Origin: Massilia antarctica
GTDB lineage: Bacteria > Pseudomonadota > Gammaproteobacteria > Burkholderiales > Burkholderiaceae_D
DNA: 64,000 nucleotides
Direction of reading: 5' to 3'
Assembly: GCF_015689335.1 (NCBI RefSeq)
Contig: NZ_CP065053.1
Span: forward strand, 5,828,001-5,892,000
The notes below the pieces were generated by a model. It saw nothing but the letters and a program-made list of their open reading frames with translations, was not told the origin of the DNA and searched no databases. Positions within the stretch are counted from its first letter, which is position 1. The number at the start of each line of letters is the position of its first letter. Made by a program: the position numbers and the translations under genes. This document shows positions 16,843-25,733 of the stretch, piece by piece.

Positions 16843-18378
16843 TTACAGCAGCCAGTCGATCGGCAGCAGCGACAGGATGGACACTGCCGCACGCTGCCAG
16901 AAAGCGGTACCGGGCTCGGTGTCGTAGCGGATGTCCGTGTCGCCCACGCGCTCGGTCCAGTACAGCGCGCCGTCGGGCGCCAGGCGCACCCGGTAGGCGC
17001 GCATCGGCGCCTGTTCGCGCAACAGGCGCGCCATGCGCTCCGCCATTGCCGGGCTCTCGATGACGAAGCCCATTTCGGTATTCAGCTTGGCCGAGCGCGG
17101 ATCGAAATTGAACGAGCCGATGAACACGCGCTGGCCGTCCACCGAAAAGGTTTTGGCGTGCAGGCTCGATCGGGAGCTGCCAAGCCTGCCCTTTTTCGCC
17201 GCATCGGGTCCGCCGTCGACGCCGCGATGCAGTTCATACAAGGTCACACCCGCTTCCAGCAAGGGCTTGCGCCATCTGGCGTAGCCCGCGTGGACCGCCG
17301 CCACGTCGGTCGCTTCGAGCGAATTGGTCAGGATGCGCACGTCCACGCCGCGCGCCGCCATGGCCGCGAAATTGTCGGCCCAGGTTTTACCGGGCACGAA
17401 ATACGCCGATACCAGGTCCACCGTGCTCGCCGGTTCGCCCAACAGTTGGCGCAGCTGGTAAGTGACCCGCGTTTCCGGCGCTTCCGTGCCCAGTACCTTG
17501 TCCGGGTGGTCGCTGACCAGGGTGGCGCGGGCCCACTCGAACGGCAGGCTGCGCCCGGCCAGCTGCGCGGCGAACGGCGAGGCGCGCACCGCGTCCAGAT
17601 AATCGCGCGCCGCCTCGCCTTTCGCCGCCAGCCTTTGCGCCCCACCCGCCGCCGGCGCCACCAGCAGGCCGACCGGGTAGGCCGAGCGGCTGTTCCAGTA
17701 GCGGTCGAAGTCGCGCGACACGGCGTCCACCACCGGGCCGACCGCCAGCACGTCCAGGTCGACAAACAAGGTGCCGCCCTCCACGCCGAAGTATTCGTCG
17801 CCGATATTGCGCCCGCCGATGATGGTGGCCGCGTTGTCGGCGGTGAAGGACTTGTTGTGCATGCGCCGGTTCAGGCGCGAGAAGGCGGTCAGGAAGCCGA
17901 GCGCGCGCTGCTCGCGCATCACGAAGGGATTGAACAGGCGTACCTCGATATTCGGATCGGCGTCGAGGGCGGCCAGCATCGGGTCCAGGCCCTTGGTGTT
18001 GTTATCGTCGAGCAGCAGGCGCACGCGCACGCCGCGCGCCGCCGCCGCGCGCAGCGCGTTGAGCATCAGGATGCCGGTGGTATCGTTGCGCCAGATATAG
18101 TATTGGACGTCGAGGGTGCGCTCGGCGGCGTCGGCCAGCATGGCACGCGCGGCAAAGGCGTCATGCCCGTTGGCCAGCGAGTACAGGCCCGACAGGCCCG
18201 GATGCATGGCGCCCAGCGGCGCCATGGCCGCGCCCAGGCGCGTGTCGCCGGTGGCGGCGATATACTGGCTGGGCGCGCGGCCGTCGAGCGCGGGCAGGCC
18301 GGCGCAACCGGACAAGGCGGCCGCCAGCAGCAACAGGGCCGCCAGCACGCGCATCGGGTGGTTTAGTGGTGTTTTCAT
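16843..18378 (-). CDS. Phospholipase D-family lipoprotein (cardiolipin synthase-like)
   Basis: 511 residues from the ATG at 18378, preceded by GGGAGGAAG; an upstream in-frame start lacks this. A signal peptide with lipobox LSGC (Cys about 24) is followed by two PLD/HKD motifs: HNKSFTADN with GGRNIGDEYF, and HAKTFSVDG with GSFNFDPRS. Two HKD motifs form one active site that hydrolyses or transfers phosphatidyl groups. Lipidated periplasmic PLD proteins of this length resemble cardiolipin-synthase-like enzymes but may act on envelope lipids or nucleic acids. Single-gene unit, convergent with the AP2 gene. Confidence 0.85.
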   Translation of the reverse strand: MKTPLNHPMRVLAALLLLAAALSGCAGLPALDGRAPSQYIAATGDTRLGAAMAPLGAMHPGLSGLYSLANGHDAFAARAMLADAAERTLDVQYYIWRNDTTGILMLNALRAAAARGVRVRLLLDDNNTKGLDPMLAALDADPNIEVRLFNPFVMREQRALGFLTAFSRLNRRMHNKSFTADNAATIIGGRNIGDEYFGVEGGTLFVDLDVLAVGPVVDAVSRDFDRYWNSRSAYPVGLLVAPAAGGAQRLAAKGEAARDYLDAVRASPFAAQLAGRSLPFEWARATLVSDHPDKVLGTEAPETRVTYQLRQLLGEPASTVDLVSAYFVPGKTWADNFAAMAARGVDVRILTNSLEATDVAAVHAGYARWRKPLLEAGVTLYELHRGVDGGPDAAKKGRLGSSRSSLHAKTFSVDGQRVFIGSFNFDPRSAKLNTEMGFVIESPAMAERMARLLREQAPMRAYRVRLAPDGALYWTERVGDTDIRYDTEPGTAFWQRAAVSILSLLPIDWLL

Positions 18379-18495
18379 GCTTCCTCCCGGACTGCCGTCC
18401 GTGCCCGCGTCCATGGCTTAACCCAGGCCTAATCGGCGTGCCCGACAATAACAACATTCAACTATCCGGACCCGCTCTATGAAAAATACATCAAC

Positions 18496-19308
18496 ATGAC
18501 GGTCAGCCTGGGGCCGTTCAGCTTCCAGAGCGCCCACCTGCTGCTGCTCATATCGCTACTTATAGCATGCGGTCTGGGCAACTGGGTTGGTCGCCGTCAG
18601 AAGGTCCGGACCGGGAAGGTGCTACTCGATATGCTGCTGGTCGGGCTGGCGGCGGGACGGATCGTGTTCGTGGCCACCTGGTTCGCGCAGTACCGCGCCG
18701 CGCCGTTGTCGATCATCGATATCCGCGATGGCGGCTTTACCCCGTGGGCGGTGATGCTGGCCGGCCTGGCGTGGGGCGGCTGGCGCATGCTGCACAATCC
18801 GCGCCTGCGCAATCCCCTGGCGGCCGGCATGCTGGCGGGGGCGCTGGCCTGGTTCACGTCGGGGGCGCCGCTGCTGCTCAAGCTGAGCGAACGCAAGAGC
18901 TTGCCGGTAACCACGCTACTCACGCCGACCGGTGTGCCGGTCACCCTGGCGGCGCTGGCGCAAGGGCGGCCGGTGGTGGTCAACCTGTGGGCCAGCTGGT
19001 GTCCGCCCTGCCGCGCGGAAATGCCGCTGCTGGCCGCCGCACAGCAGCGCGAGCGCAATGTGGTGTTTGTGTTCGTCAACCAGGGCGAAGATGCGCACAC
19101 GGTACGGGCGTACGTCAACGGCAGCGCACCAACCTTGGACAACGTGGTGCTCGACGCCGCATCGGGCATGGGGCGCGAGGTCGGCTCGGGCGCGCTGCCG
19201 ACCACCCTGTTTTTCGATGCCAGCGGCCGGCTTTCCGATTCGCATCTCGGCGCCGTGTCGGCCGCCTCGCTCGAGAGCAAGCTGGCGCGCCTGCGCAAGC
19301 CGGACTAA
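18496..19308 (+). CDS. Membrane Lgt-like domain fused to TlpA thioredoxin
   Basis: 270 residues. The first about 130 hold four to five hydrophobic segments with AAGRIVFVATWFAQY and a DIRDGGF motif that recall part of prolipoprotein diacylglyceryl transferase (Lgt). A complete TlpA domain follows with NLWASWCPPCRAEMP and cis-Pro GALPTT. The Lgt catalytic regions seem incomplete, so lipid transfer is doubtful; the membrane part may just anchor the thioredoxin in the periplasm. A six-codon reading frame (18479-18499) overlaps the start by ATGA, with no clear ribosome site for the main ATG, so coupling is possible. Not in an operon with other genes. Confidence 0.75.
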   Translation: MTVSLGPFSFQSAHLLLLISLLIACGLGNWVGRRQKVRTGKVLLDMLLVGLAAGRIVFVATWFAQYRAAPLSIIDIRDGGFTPWAVMLAGLAWGGWRMLHNPRLRNPLAAGMLAGALAWFTSGAPLLLKLSERKSLPVTTLLTPTGVPVTLAALAQGRPVVVNLWASWCPPCRAEMPLLAAAQQRERNVVFVFVNQGEDAHTVRAYVNGSAPTLDNVVLDAASGMGREVGSGALPTTLFFDASGRLSDSHLGAVSAASLESKLARLRKPD

Positions 19309-19485
19309 TTCGGCGCTCTCAAGGCACCTCGTCATCGGCAAGGCCCGGGACCACCGGATCGGCGCATGCGACGCTTGGCGCCGCAGCTCAACGAATCGGG
19401 GCCGAACGCGCCTTGGCCGTTGAAATTCCCTTCAGCCATGTTCTGGCCCCCTTACGCCACCAGTTGCGCCCTTCATCGCGAAACC

Positions 19486-19723
19486 CATGATCGGGTTGAC
19501 TGGCCTGTACGCGCAGTCGACCACGTAGTCGACCGCCCCCGGCTCCAGGCCACGCAGGCGGTTGGCGTCATCGACTTCGGCGGTCGCGAAGATGATGGGC
19601 ACATGCCGCGTGCCCGGATGTGGGCGCAGCGCACGCGCAAGGTCCAGCCCATCCCTCCCGGCCATCATCACGTCGAGCAGGCTATCCATCGCCACGGCCG
19701 CACCAAAGGAAGAGGATTGGGCT
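19486..19723 (-). pseudogene. Truncated response-regulator receiver domain
   Basis: A leftward frame directly after the HD-GYP gene reads DSLLDVMMAGRDGLDLARAL, HVPIIFATAEVDDANRLRG and AVDYVV...YRPVNP. These are the phospho-Asp strand, the T/S strand and the K-P loop of a receiver domain. The N-terminal third is missing and the invariant Lys before Pro is replaced. It is similar to the receiver part of the adjacent gene, so it is best read as a decayed duplicate or the remnant of another regulator. Confidence 0.6.
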
Positions 19724-20860
19724 TCATTCGAATTGCTTGGCCTTCCTGGCCAGGTCCGCATCGTTGTCGACGTAGCGTTCAGCGATGACGCGGAACTCGC
19801 CTTCCAGGACCATGAAGGCATCGACCATGTCGGGATCGAAATGCTGGCCGCGGCCGACGCGAATGATGCGCATCGCTTCCTCGTGCGACATCGGTTCCTT
19901 GTACACGCGGCGGCTGATCAGGGCGTCGTAGACGTCGGCCAGCGCCATCAGCCGCGCAGAAATCGGTATCGCGTCGCCGGCGAGGCCCAGGGGATAGCCG
20001 CTGCCATCCCATTTTTCCTGGTGGCCATAGGCAATTTCTTTGGCGGTGAGCAGAAATTCGACATCGATGCCGAGCACCTGTTCGGCATGCGCAATCGCAT
20101 CGCGCCCCAGCCGCGCATGGTCTTTCATGATCTCGAATTCTTCGCTGGTGAGCTTGCCCGGCTTCTTGAGGATACTGTCAGGAATGCCCACCTTGCCGAT
20201 GTCGTGCAGCGGCGCCGACTTGAACAGCATGGTGATATTGCGCTCGCTCAGATAGTCGGAAAAGCGCGGATTGTCGCGCAGGTGGTTAGCCAGCAGGCGC
20301 ACATAGTACTGGGTGCGGATGATGTGGTTGCCCGTTTCGTTATCCCGTGTTTCGGCCAGCGACGCCATGACCATGATCGTCACGTCCTGGATCGCCGTCA
20401 CCTCCTGCGTACGGCGCGTCACCTCCTGTTCCAGGAAGGCGTTTTTATCGCGCAGGAAGTCGGCTGCCGCCTTGAGGGCCAGGTGGGTGCGCACGCGCGC
20501 GGCCAGGATCAGCGGGCGCGCCGGCTTGGCGATATAGTCGACCGCCCCCGCTTCGAAGCCGCGCCGCTCGTCTTCCAGCTCGCCCTGCGAGGTCAGGAAC
20601 AACACCGGGATGTGGCGGCTGACCGGGTCGGCCTTGAGGCGCCGGCACACTTCATAGCCATCCATGCCGGGCATGAGAATGTCGAGCAGGATCAGGTCGG
20701 GTGGCTGGCCCGACCTGGCGATCTTCAGCCCTTTCTCGCCGTCAACCGCAACCTTGACCTTGTACTCGCCCTCGAGCAGTTGGCTCATGACAGCCAAGTT
20801 GGAAGTCGCGTCGTCGATGATCAAGACGACCGGCTTGCCGCTTACCTCATGTTCAACCAT
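19724..20860 (-). CDS. Response regulator with HD-GYP phosphodiesterase domain
   Basis: 378 residues from ATG 20860 (GTG at 20863 is also possible), with AAGGGGAAG upstream. The receiver (1-130) has DD, phospho-Asp in LLDILMPGMDG and KPARP; a short coiled linker follows; then HD-GYP with HDIGKVGIPD, KDHARLG and HQEKWDGSGYPLGL. HD-GYP domains hydrolyse cyclic di-GMP. The gene follows the hybrid kinase by 12 bp, so phosphorelay from that kinase to this phosphodiesterase is likely. Confidence 0.92.
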   Translation of the reverse strand: MVEHEVSGKPVVLIIDDATSNLAVMSQLLEGEYKVKVAVDGEKGLKIARSGQPPDLILLDILMPGMDGYEVCRRLKADPVSRHIPVLFLTSQGELEDERRGFEAGAVDYIAKPARPLILAARVRTHLALKAAADFLRDKNAFLEQEVTRRTQEVTAIQDVTIMVMASLAETRDNETGNHIIRTQYYVRLLANHLRDNPRFSDYLSERNITMLFKSAPLHDIGKVGIPDSILKKPGKLTSEEFEIMKDHARLGRDAIAHAEQVLGIDVEFLLTAKEIAYGHQEKWDGSGYPLGLAGDAIPISARLMALADVYDALISRRVYKEPMSHEEAMRIIRVGRGQHFDPDMVDAFMVLEGEFRVIAERYVDNDADLARKAKQFE

Positions 20861-20872
20861 CACGCTTCCCCT

Positions 20873-23800
20873 TCATACAGTGGTGCTCATGCCTTGCAAG
20901 GTCTGCAGGGCCAAGTCGAAATCGAATTCTTCGGCGGCGGCGGCGATCGCGCGCAGCGGCACCTCGGCCGCTGTGCCGCGCGCCCCGCTCGCCAGGTGGT
21001 CGGCCAGCTTGCGCGAGGCCGCATCGCTCTCCTCGAGCAGCGCGTGCAGGCGCCGAAGGCCGGCGCGCAGCTGGGCCGCATCAAGGGCAGGCGGTGCCGG
21101 CGCGCTCGCCGCTTCCAGGTCGAGCGGCGCGAGGCCGGCCAGCACCGTTGCCAGTTCAACGCATACCCGACTGCGCCATTCATCGATCTGCGCGTCGGGG
21201 GCAGCGCTGCGGCAGGCGCTTTCCAGGGCCGTGGCGGCCGCCTGCACGCCCAGCGCGCCGATCATGCCGGCAGTGCCGCGCAGGGTATGGGCAATGCGCC
21301 GCGCCGTCCCTTTGTCGCCAGCCAGGCAGGCCTGCGCGAAACTGGCGCCAAAGCCGGCCTGCTCCTGGCGAAAGCGGCGCAGCATATTGCGGTACATGGT
21401 CGGGCTTTCGCCCACCGCGGCCAGGCCGTTGGCCACGTCCAGGCCCGGCAGGCAGCCGAACTCGGCCGCCGCACCTGCCAGGGAACCCGCTCCCGGGACC
21501 AGCGCGGCTGTGGGATGCGCCGGGGTGATCCATCGCGCCATGGTGACAAACATCTGGCGCACATTGAGCGGCTTGGCGATATGATCGTTCATCCCCGCTT
21601 CGAGCACCCTGGCGCGGTCGTCCGACATCGCGTTGGCCGTCATCGCCACGATCGGAAGCGCGGCCCATTGAGGCTGGGCGCGAATGGCGCGCGCCGCCTC
21701 ATAGCCGTCCATCATCGGCATCTGGCAGTCCATCAGCACGCCGTCGAAGGGGCCGTCCGAGGCGAGCAGCGCGAGCGCTTCGACGCCATGGTTTGCGACG
21801 GTCACCATGATCCCGGCCCTGGCCAGCAGATCCTGCGCCAGTTCCTGGTTCATCTCGTTGTCTTCCACCAGCAGCAGATGGGCGCCGGCCAGGCTTGCGG
21901 CGGCCTGCTGGCGCGCGTCGTCAGGCCGCCGCTCGGTGTGCACCGCCACCACCTTGCCCAGGGCGGCGGCGATCGCGTTCACCAGGCGCGACAGGGTCAC
22001 AGGCTTGGTCAGCACCCCGGCCAGGCGGATCCCGCGGTCGCGGGCAAAGGCAATCGCGTCTTCGCGCCCATGGGCGGTCATCAGCAGAGCCGGCGGCGCA
22101 TCGGGCAGACGCTGCATCCGACCCAGCACTTCCATGCCGTCCATGTGAGGCAGCTTCCAGTCGATCAGCACGAGGTTGACCGCTTGCTGCGCGAGCCGGG
22201 CCAAGGCGTCGCCGCCATCGGCAGCCAGCACCACGTCCATCCCCAGTGAGCGCGCCATGGCCGCCATGATGTCCAGCGCAACGGGGTTGTCGTCGACGAT
22301 CAGTATGCGCTCGCCGCGCATCAGCAGATGGGCGTCGGCCAGCGGCTCCACGGCCTCGGCCTGCACGCCGAACTTGCCGACGAAATGAAATGCCGAGCCG
22401 AACCCTTGCACCGACTCGACCCAGATCCGCCCTCCCATCAATTCGGCCAGCTCCTTGCAGATGGCCAGTCCCAGGCCGGAGCCGCCATACTTGCGCGTGG
22501 TCGAACTGTCGGCCTGGCTGAATGCCTGGAACAGGCGCTCGCATTGTTCCGCGCTCATGCCCACCCCGGAATCGGTCACCGAGAACTGCAGCTCGATCCC
22601 GCAATCGGTGCGCGCAAGCGGCACCACGTCGACCACGATGCGGCCGCTCTCGGTGAACTTGACAGCGTTGTTGCCCAGATTGATGAGGATCTGCCCCAGG
22701 CGCAGCGAATCGCCAACCAGGCCCTTGGGAATGTCGTGTGCCACCCGGAAGAGCAACTCGATGCCCTTGCTTTCGGCGCGGATGCCCACCATCGTGGCCA
22801 GGTTGTCCATGATGTCGTCGAGGCGGAAGGGGATCATTTCGAGGACCAGCTTTCCCGCTTCGACGCGCGAGAAGTCGAGGATATTATTGATAATTCCCAG
22901 CAGGTTCTCGGCCGCGCCCAACACCTTGTCGATGTAGTTGCGCGCCCGCGGTTCGAGCGGCTGCTCGAGCGCCAGGTTGGACATGCCGATGATGGCATTC
23001 ATCGGCGTGCGAATTTCGTGGCTGACGTTGGAAACAAAGATGCTCTTGGTCCGGCTGGCCACTTCAGCCCGTTCAAGCGCGTGCGCCAGCGCCTCGGTGC
23101 GCTCGGCCACCAGTTCCTCAAGGCGGGAGCGATGGCGCTCGATCTCGGCTTCCGCCGCTTTGCGCTTGCTGATGTCGATATAGCTCACGCGCAGCAGCGG
23201 CTTGCCGCCGGCGTGCAGACGGTTTACCCACACCTCGCAGGGGATGTCGCGGCCATCCTTGTGGCGAATCGTGCGCTCAAACACCAGCGCTTCGCCGGCC
23301 AGCGCACGCACGACGTGATTGTGACTCTCTGCGCGCAGCGTTTCCATGTCGCCCTCTTCCACGGCGTACATCTCATACAGCCGGGCGCCGTGCAGTTCGT
23401 CGCCCGTGCGGCCGAACAGCTGTTCAGCTTTCGAATTGTGCTCGAGAATGCCTTGCTGGCCGCTGCCATCGACCACCACGATGGCTTCCGGTGCGCCGTT
23501 AACCAAGGCGCGCGAGCGCTCTTCGTTGGTCTTCAGGGCGCGTTCGATGGCCGTCTTGCGCTGCAGTACCAGGAGCAGCGCGGCGATCAAGGCGAGCAGC
23601 ATCAGCACGACGGCGATGGTGGCGCCGACCTGGCGCCGGAATTGCACCCAGATCGGCTCCGGGCGCTTGACGAACTGGGTCGATCGCGGCAGCTTGCCGG
23701 GATCGGCTCCCCAGCGGGCCAGCTCGGTCCAATCGTACACGCTGACCTGAACCGGCTGCCAGGGGGCGATGCCGTTTGGCGGCGGGTTGCGGCCCGTGGC

Positions 23801-24682
23801 CAGATCGAAGGCAAGTTGTGCGATCCGGCGCGCTTCGGCTCGAATGCTGAAGACGTGGCCGCCGATGAAGCGCCGCTCGCCGATGCCCTGGTCGTAAAAC
23901 ACGAAAAAGGGCGCGTTGCTCGCCTTCGCCAGGCGGCCCAGCGCTTCCAGGCGATGGAAGTTGCGTCCGGTAGTGTCGCGTCGCATGGACAAGCCCAATA
24001 CCACCGACTGCGGCGGCAACTGGCGCAGCTGGGCTTCGGCGGCGTCGATCGATAGCTTGCTGGTGTCGGCCACCGAATGGGTGCCTTCGAACGGGCGCAG
24101 GGCGCTGTGGACATCGGCCAATTCCTGCTGATCGGAAGCGCCCGCGACAATCTCGATGTGGCGTGTGGATGGAAACAGGGCGAGCGCTTGTTCGATCGTA
24201 CTTCGGTAGTTGAACACGGTGCTCATCACGTACATCGGGTGTTCCCCGGGCGACGCGTCCGACCGCAATCGGGCCAACACCGTGATAATGGTCGCTCGCG
24301 GGGCTAGTTCGGGCGCTTCGCGCAACAGGTACTCCAGCGAAGGCTGGAGTACCGTGATGATGACATCGACCCGCTGACGCGCGAACTTGTCCATCAACAA
24401 GCGCTTCAAGTTTTGGCGGAACCCGGGCTCGTTATTGCGTTCGAGGTCAAGGTACTCGAAGTAGATGTCGGCTGAATTGAATCCTTGTGAAACCAGGTGT
24501 TCACGCACCTCGGAGACCAGCAGGTCGACGCCAGGCGCGCCTGGCCCATAGGGCAAGAGCATGGCAATGGCGTGCCCTGAGGGCGCGGCTTCGCTGGCCC
24601 GTGCCGGCCACGTCGACAGCGCCAGCATGCTCAACAAGATAAGCATGCGCACCGGATCTATCCACCGTCGGTGTCCACCCAC
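20873..24682 (-). CDS. Hybrid sensor histidine kinase with periplasmic ABC-substrate-binding-like sensor
   Basis: About 1269 residues; GTG at 24682 or ATG at 24646 are possible starts. Order: signal/anchor helix, a substrate-binding-like sensor (about 35-345, APSGHAIAMLLPYGPGAPGV), transmembrane helix (about 355-380), PAS (about 390-510), HisKA with SHEIRTPMNAIIG, HATPase (NLGNNAVKFTESG, GSGLGLAICK), two receivers (LIDWKLPHMDG; LMDCQMPMMDG), and a C-terminal Hpt (AHTLRGTAGMIGALG). A complete phosphorelay in one chain. The sensor resembles the ABC-substrate-binding family used to sense small ligands; ligand unknown. Its gene precedes the HD-GYP regulator by 12 bp, the likely output. Confidence 0.9.
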   Translation of the reverse strand: MGGHRRWIDPVRMLILLSMLALSTWPARASEAAPSGHAIAMLLPYGPGAPGVDLLVSEVREHLVSQGFNSADIYFEYLDLERNNEPGFRQNLKRLLMDKFARQRVDVIITVLQPSLEYLLREAPELAPRATIITVLARLRSDASPGEHPMYVMSTVFNYRSTIEQALALFPSTRHIEIVAGASDQQELADVHSALRPFEGTHSVADTSKLSIDAAEAQLRQLPPQSVVLGLSMRRDTTGRNFHRLEALGRLAKASNAPFFVFYDQGIGERRFIGGHVFSIRAEARRIAQLAFDLATGRNPPPNGIAPWQPVQVSVYDWTELARWGADPGKLPRSTQFVKRPEPIWVQFRRQVGATIAVVLMLLALIAALLLVLQRKTAIERALKTNEERSRALVNGAPEAIVVVDGSGQQGILEHNSKAEQLFGRTGDELHGARLYEMYAVEEGDMETLRAESHNHVVRALAGEALVFERTIRHKDGRDIPCEVWVNRLHAGGKPLLRVSYIDISKRKAAEAEIERHRSRLEELVAERTEALAHALERAEVASRTKSIFVSNVSHEIRTPMNAIIGMSNLALEQPLEPRARNYIDKVLGAAENLLGIINNILDFSRVEAGKLVLEMIPFRLDDIMDNLATMVGIRAESKGIELLFRVAHDIPKGLVGDSLRLGQILINLGNNAVKFTESGRIVVDVVPLARTDCGIELQFSVTDSGVGMSAEQCERLFQAFSQADSSTTRKYGGSGLGLAICKELAELMGGRIWVESVQGFGSAFHFVGKFGVQAEAVEPLADAHLLMRGERILIVDDNPVALDIMAAMARSLGMDVVLAADGGDALARLAQQAVNLVLIDWKLPHMDGMEVLGRMQRLPDAPPALLMTAHGREDAIAFARDRGIRLAGVLTKPVTLSRLVNAIAAALGKVVAVHTERRPDDARQQAAASLAGAHLLLVEDNEMNQELAQDLLARAGIMVTVANHGVEALALLASDGPFDGVLMDCQMPMMDGYEAARAIRAQPQWAALPIVAMTANAMSDDRARVLEAGMNDHIAKPLNVRQMFVTMARWITPAHPTAALVPGAGSLAGAAAEFGCLPGLDVANGLAAVGESPTMYRNMLRRFRQEQAGFGASFAQACLAGDKGTARRIAHTLRGTAGMIGALGVQAAATALESACRSAAPDAQIDEWRSRVCVELATVLAGLAPLDLEAASAPAPPALDAAQLRAGLRRLHALLEESDAASRKLADHLASGARGTAAEVPLRAIAAAAEEFDFDLALQTLQGMSTTV

Positions 24683-25039
24683 GGCACCCCCAACAAGAAT
24701 TGGATTAATTTTCCTTACGGAAGGATAACACTGGGGTATTCTTTTTAGAAACTGGTTTTGTCGTATACATGCAGCCGGAACCGGGGCACGCCGATTTCGC
24801 GACGGATCGCCGCGGCCGGCTGGACCGGCACCTACCCGACCAATGCCGGCTCATGGGACAGGATGACAGGCGCCGACCGTGTCCGCCTCTGGGATGGATG
24901 GGCAACTTCGCGCAGCGCGGAACCACGGCAGCCAGCGCAACGCCGCACGCACGCGACGCTGCGCACGGCCAGCTCGATTCATGAATGGACGTCACTACCC
25001 GCAGCCGAACCAGGATTGTTTCATCGACTACAATGCGTT
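24683..25039. other. Intergenic stretch, no gene seen
   Basis: 357 bp between the hybrid kinase start and the stop of the GGDEF gene. Both strands have short open frames, but none has a ribosome site with protein-like composition. The kinase promoter must lie in the AT-rich part near 24,700-24,760 (for example TAGAAACTGG and neighbouring T-runs), not fixed further. Confidence 0.5.
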
Positions 25040-25666
25040 TTACATATCGTCCATCGCGGCGAACAGTCCGGCGGGCAATTCCTGCTCGATCTGCACGGTC
25101 CGGTTGCGCCCTTCCTGCTTGGCTTCGGCCATGGCTTTTTCGGCGCGCTGGATCATCATGTCGGCCGTTTCGGCCGGCGCATTGGTGGTCAGGCCGGCCG
25201 AAAAGGTGACCGTGGTGCCCGGCGTCAAGGTATCCCATCCAAACGCGGCGACCTTGGCGGTGAGGCGGTTCATCGCCAGCACACCCTGGTGCAGCCAGGT
25301 GGCCGGCAAGATCACGCCGAACTGGTCGCTTTCGATGCGGCCGAAGCGGTCCAGGGTGCGCAACAACTCGGTGGCCGAGCGCGTAAAACCCTGCAACACG
25401 GCGTCGCCGATATCGTGGCCGAAGCGCAGGTTGACGTCCTTCATGTGATCGATACCGATCACGGCCACGCAAAACGGCTGGCCCGTGCGCGAGGAACGCT
25501 GCAACTCCTCGGCCACCAGCTCGGTCAGGGCGCGCCGGTTGAGCGCGCCGGTCAGGACGTCGTGACGCGTGAGCGACTCGGTCAGGTTCAGGATCTCCTG
25601 TTCTTTTTCAGCCAGCCTGGCGCGCAAGGGCGCGCATGCCGGGCAAGAGTCGCATTCTGTGCTCAT
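25040..25666 (-). CDS. GGDEF-domain protein with degenerate active site
   Basis: 208 residues from ATG 25666, with AAGGA 6 bases upstream. A short Cys-containing N-terminus (CDSCPAC) and coiled segment (residues about 15-30) lead into a GGDEF domain (HDVLTGALNRRAL, GIDHMKDVNLRFGHDIGD). The signature loop reads RIESDQFGVIL instead of RxGGDEFxxxL, and the usual DxD metal site is altered (GIDH). Inference: inactive as a diguanylate cyclase; it may bind GTP or c-di-GMP or act by protein contact. The two N-terminal Cys pairs could bind metal or sense redox. Lone gene next to another GGDEF gene. Confidence 0.85.
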   Translation of the reverse strand: MSTECDSCPACAPLRARLAEKEQEILNLTESLTRHDVLTGALNRRALTELVAEELQRSSRTGQPFCVAVIGIDHMKDVNLRFGHDIGDAVLQGFTRSATELLRTLDRFGRIESDQFGVILPATWLHQGVLAMNRLTAKVAAFGWDTLTPGTTVTFSAGLTTNAPAETADMMIQRAEKAMAEAKQEGRNRTVQIEQELPAGLFAAMDDM

Positions 25667-25733
25667 GTCAAGTCCTTGAAGATGTGTACTGGGTGTACTG
25701 ATAGGTAGAGCTTACCGCCGGAGTTACCTGCAA

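Noticed and set aside
19562..22249. Plus-strand frame of 895 codons opposite the HD-GYP regulator and the hybrid kinase
   Set aside because: Composition is an antisense shadow (His/Arg/Gln-rich); real motifs are on the minus strand.
24758..25039. Small plus-strand genes in the gap after the hybrid kinase
   Set aside because: No ribosome site and no protein-like composition; frames are broken by antisense bias.
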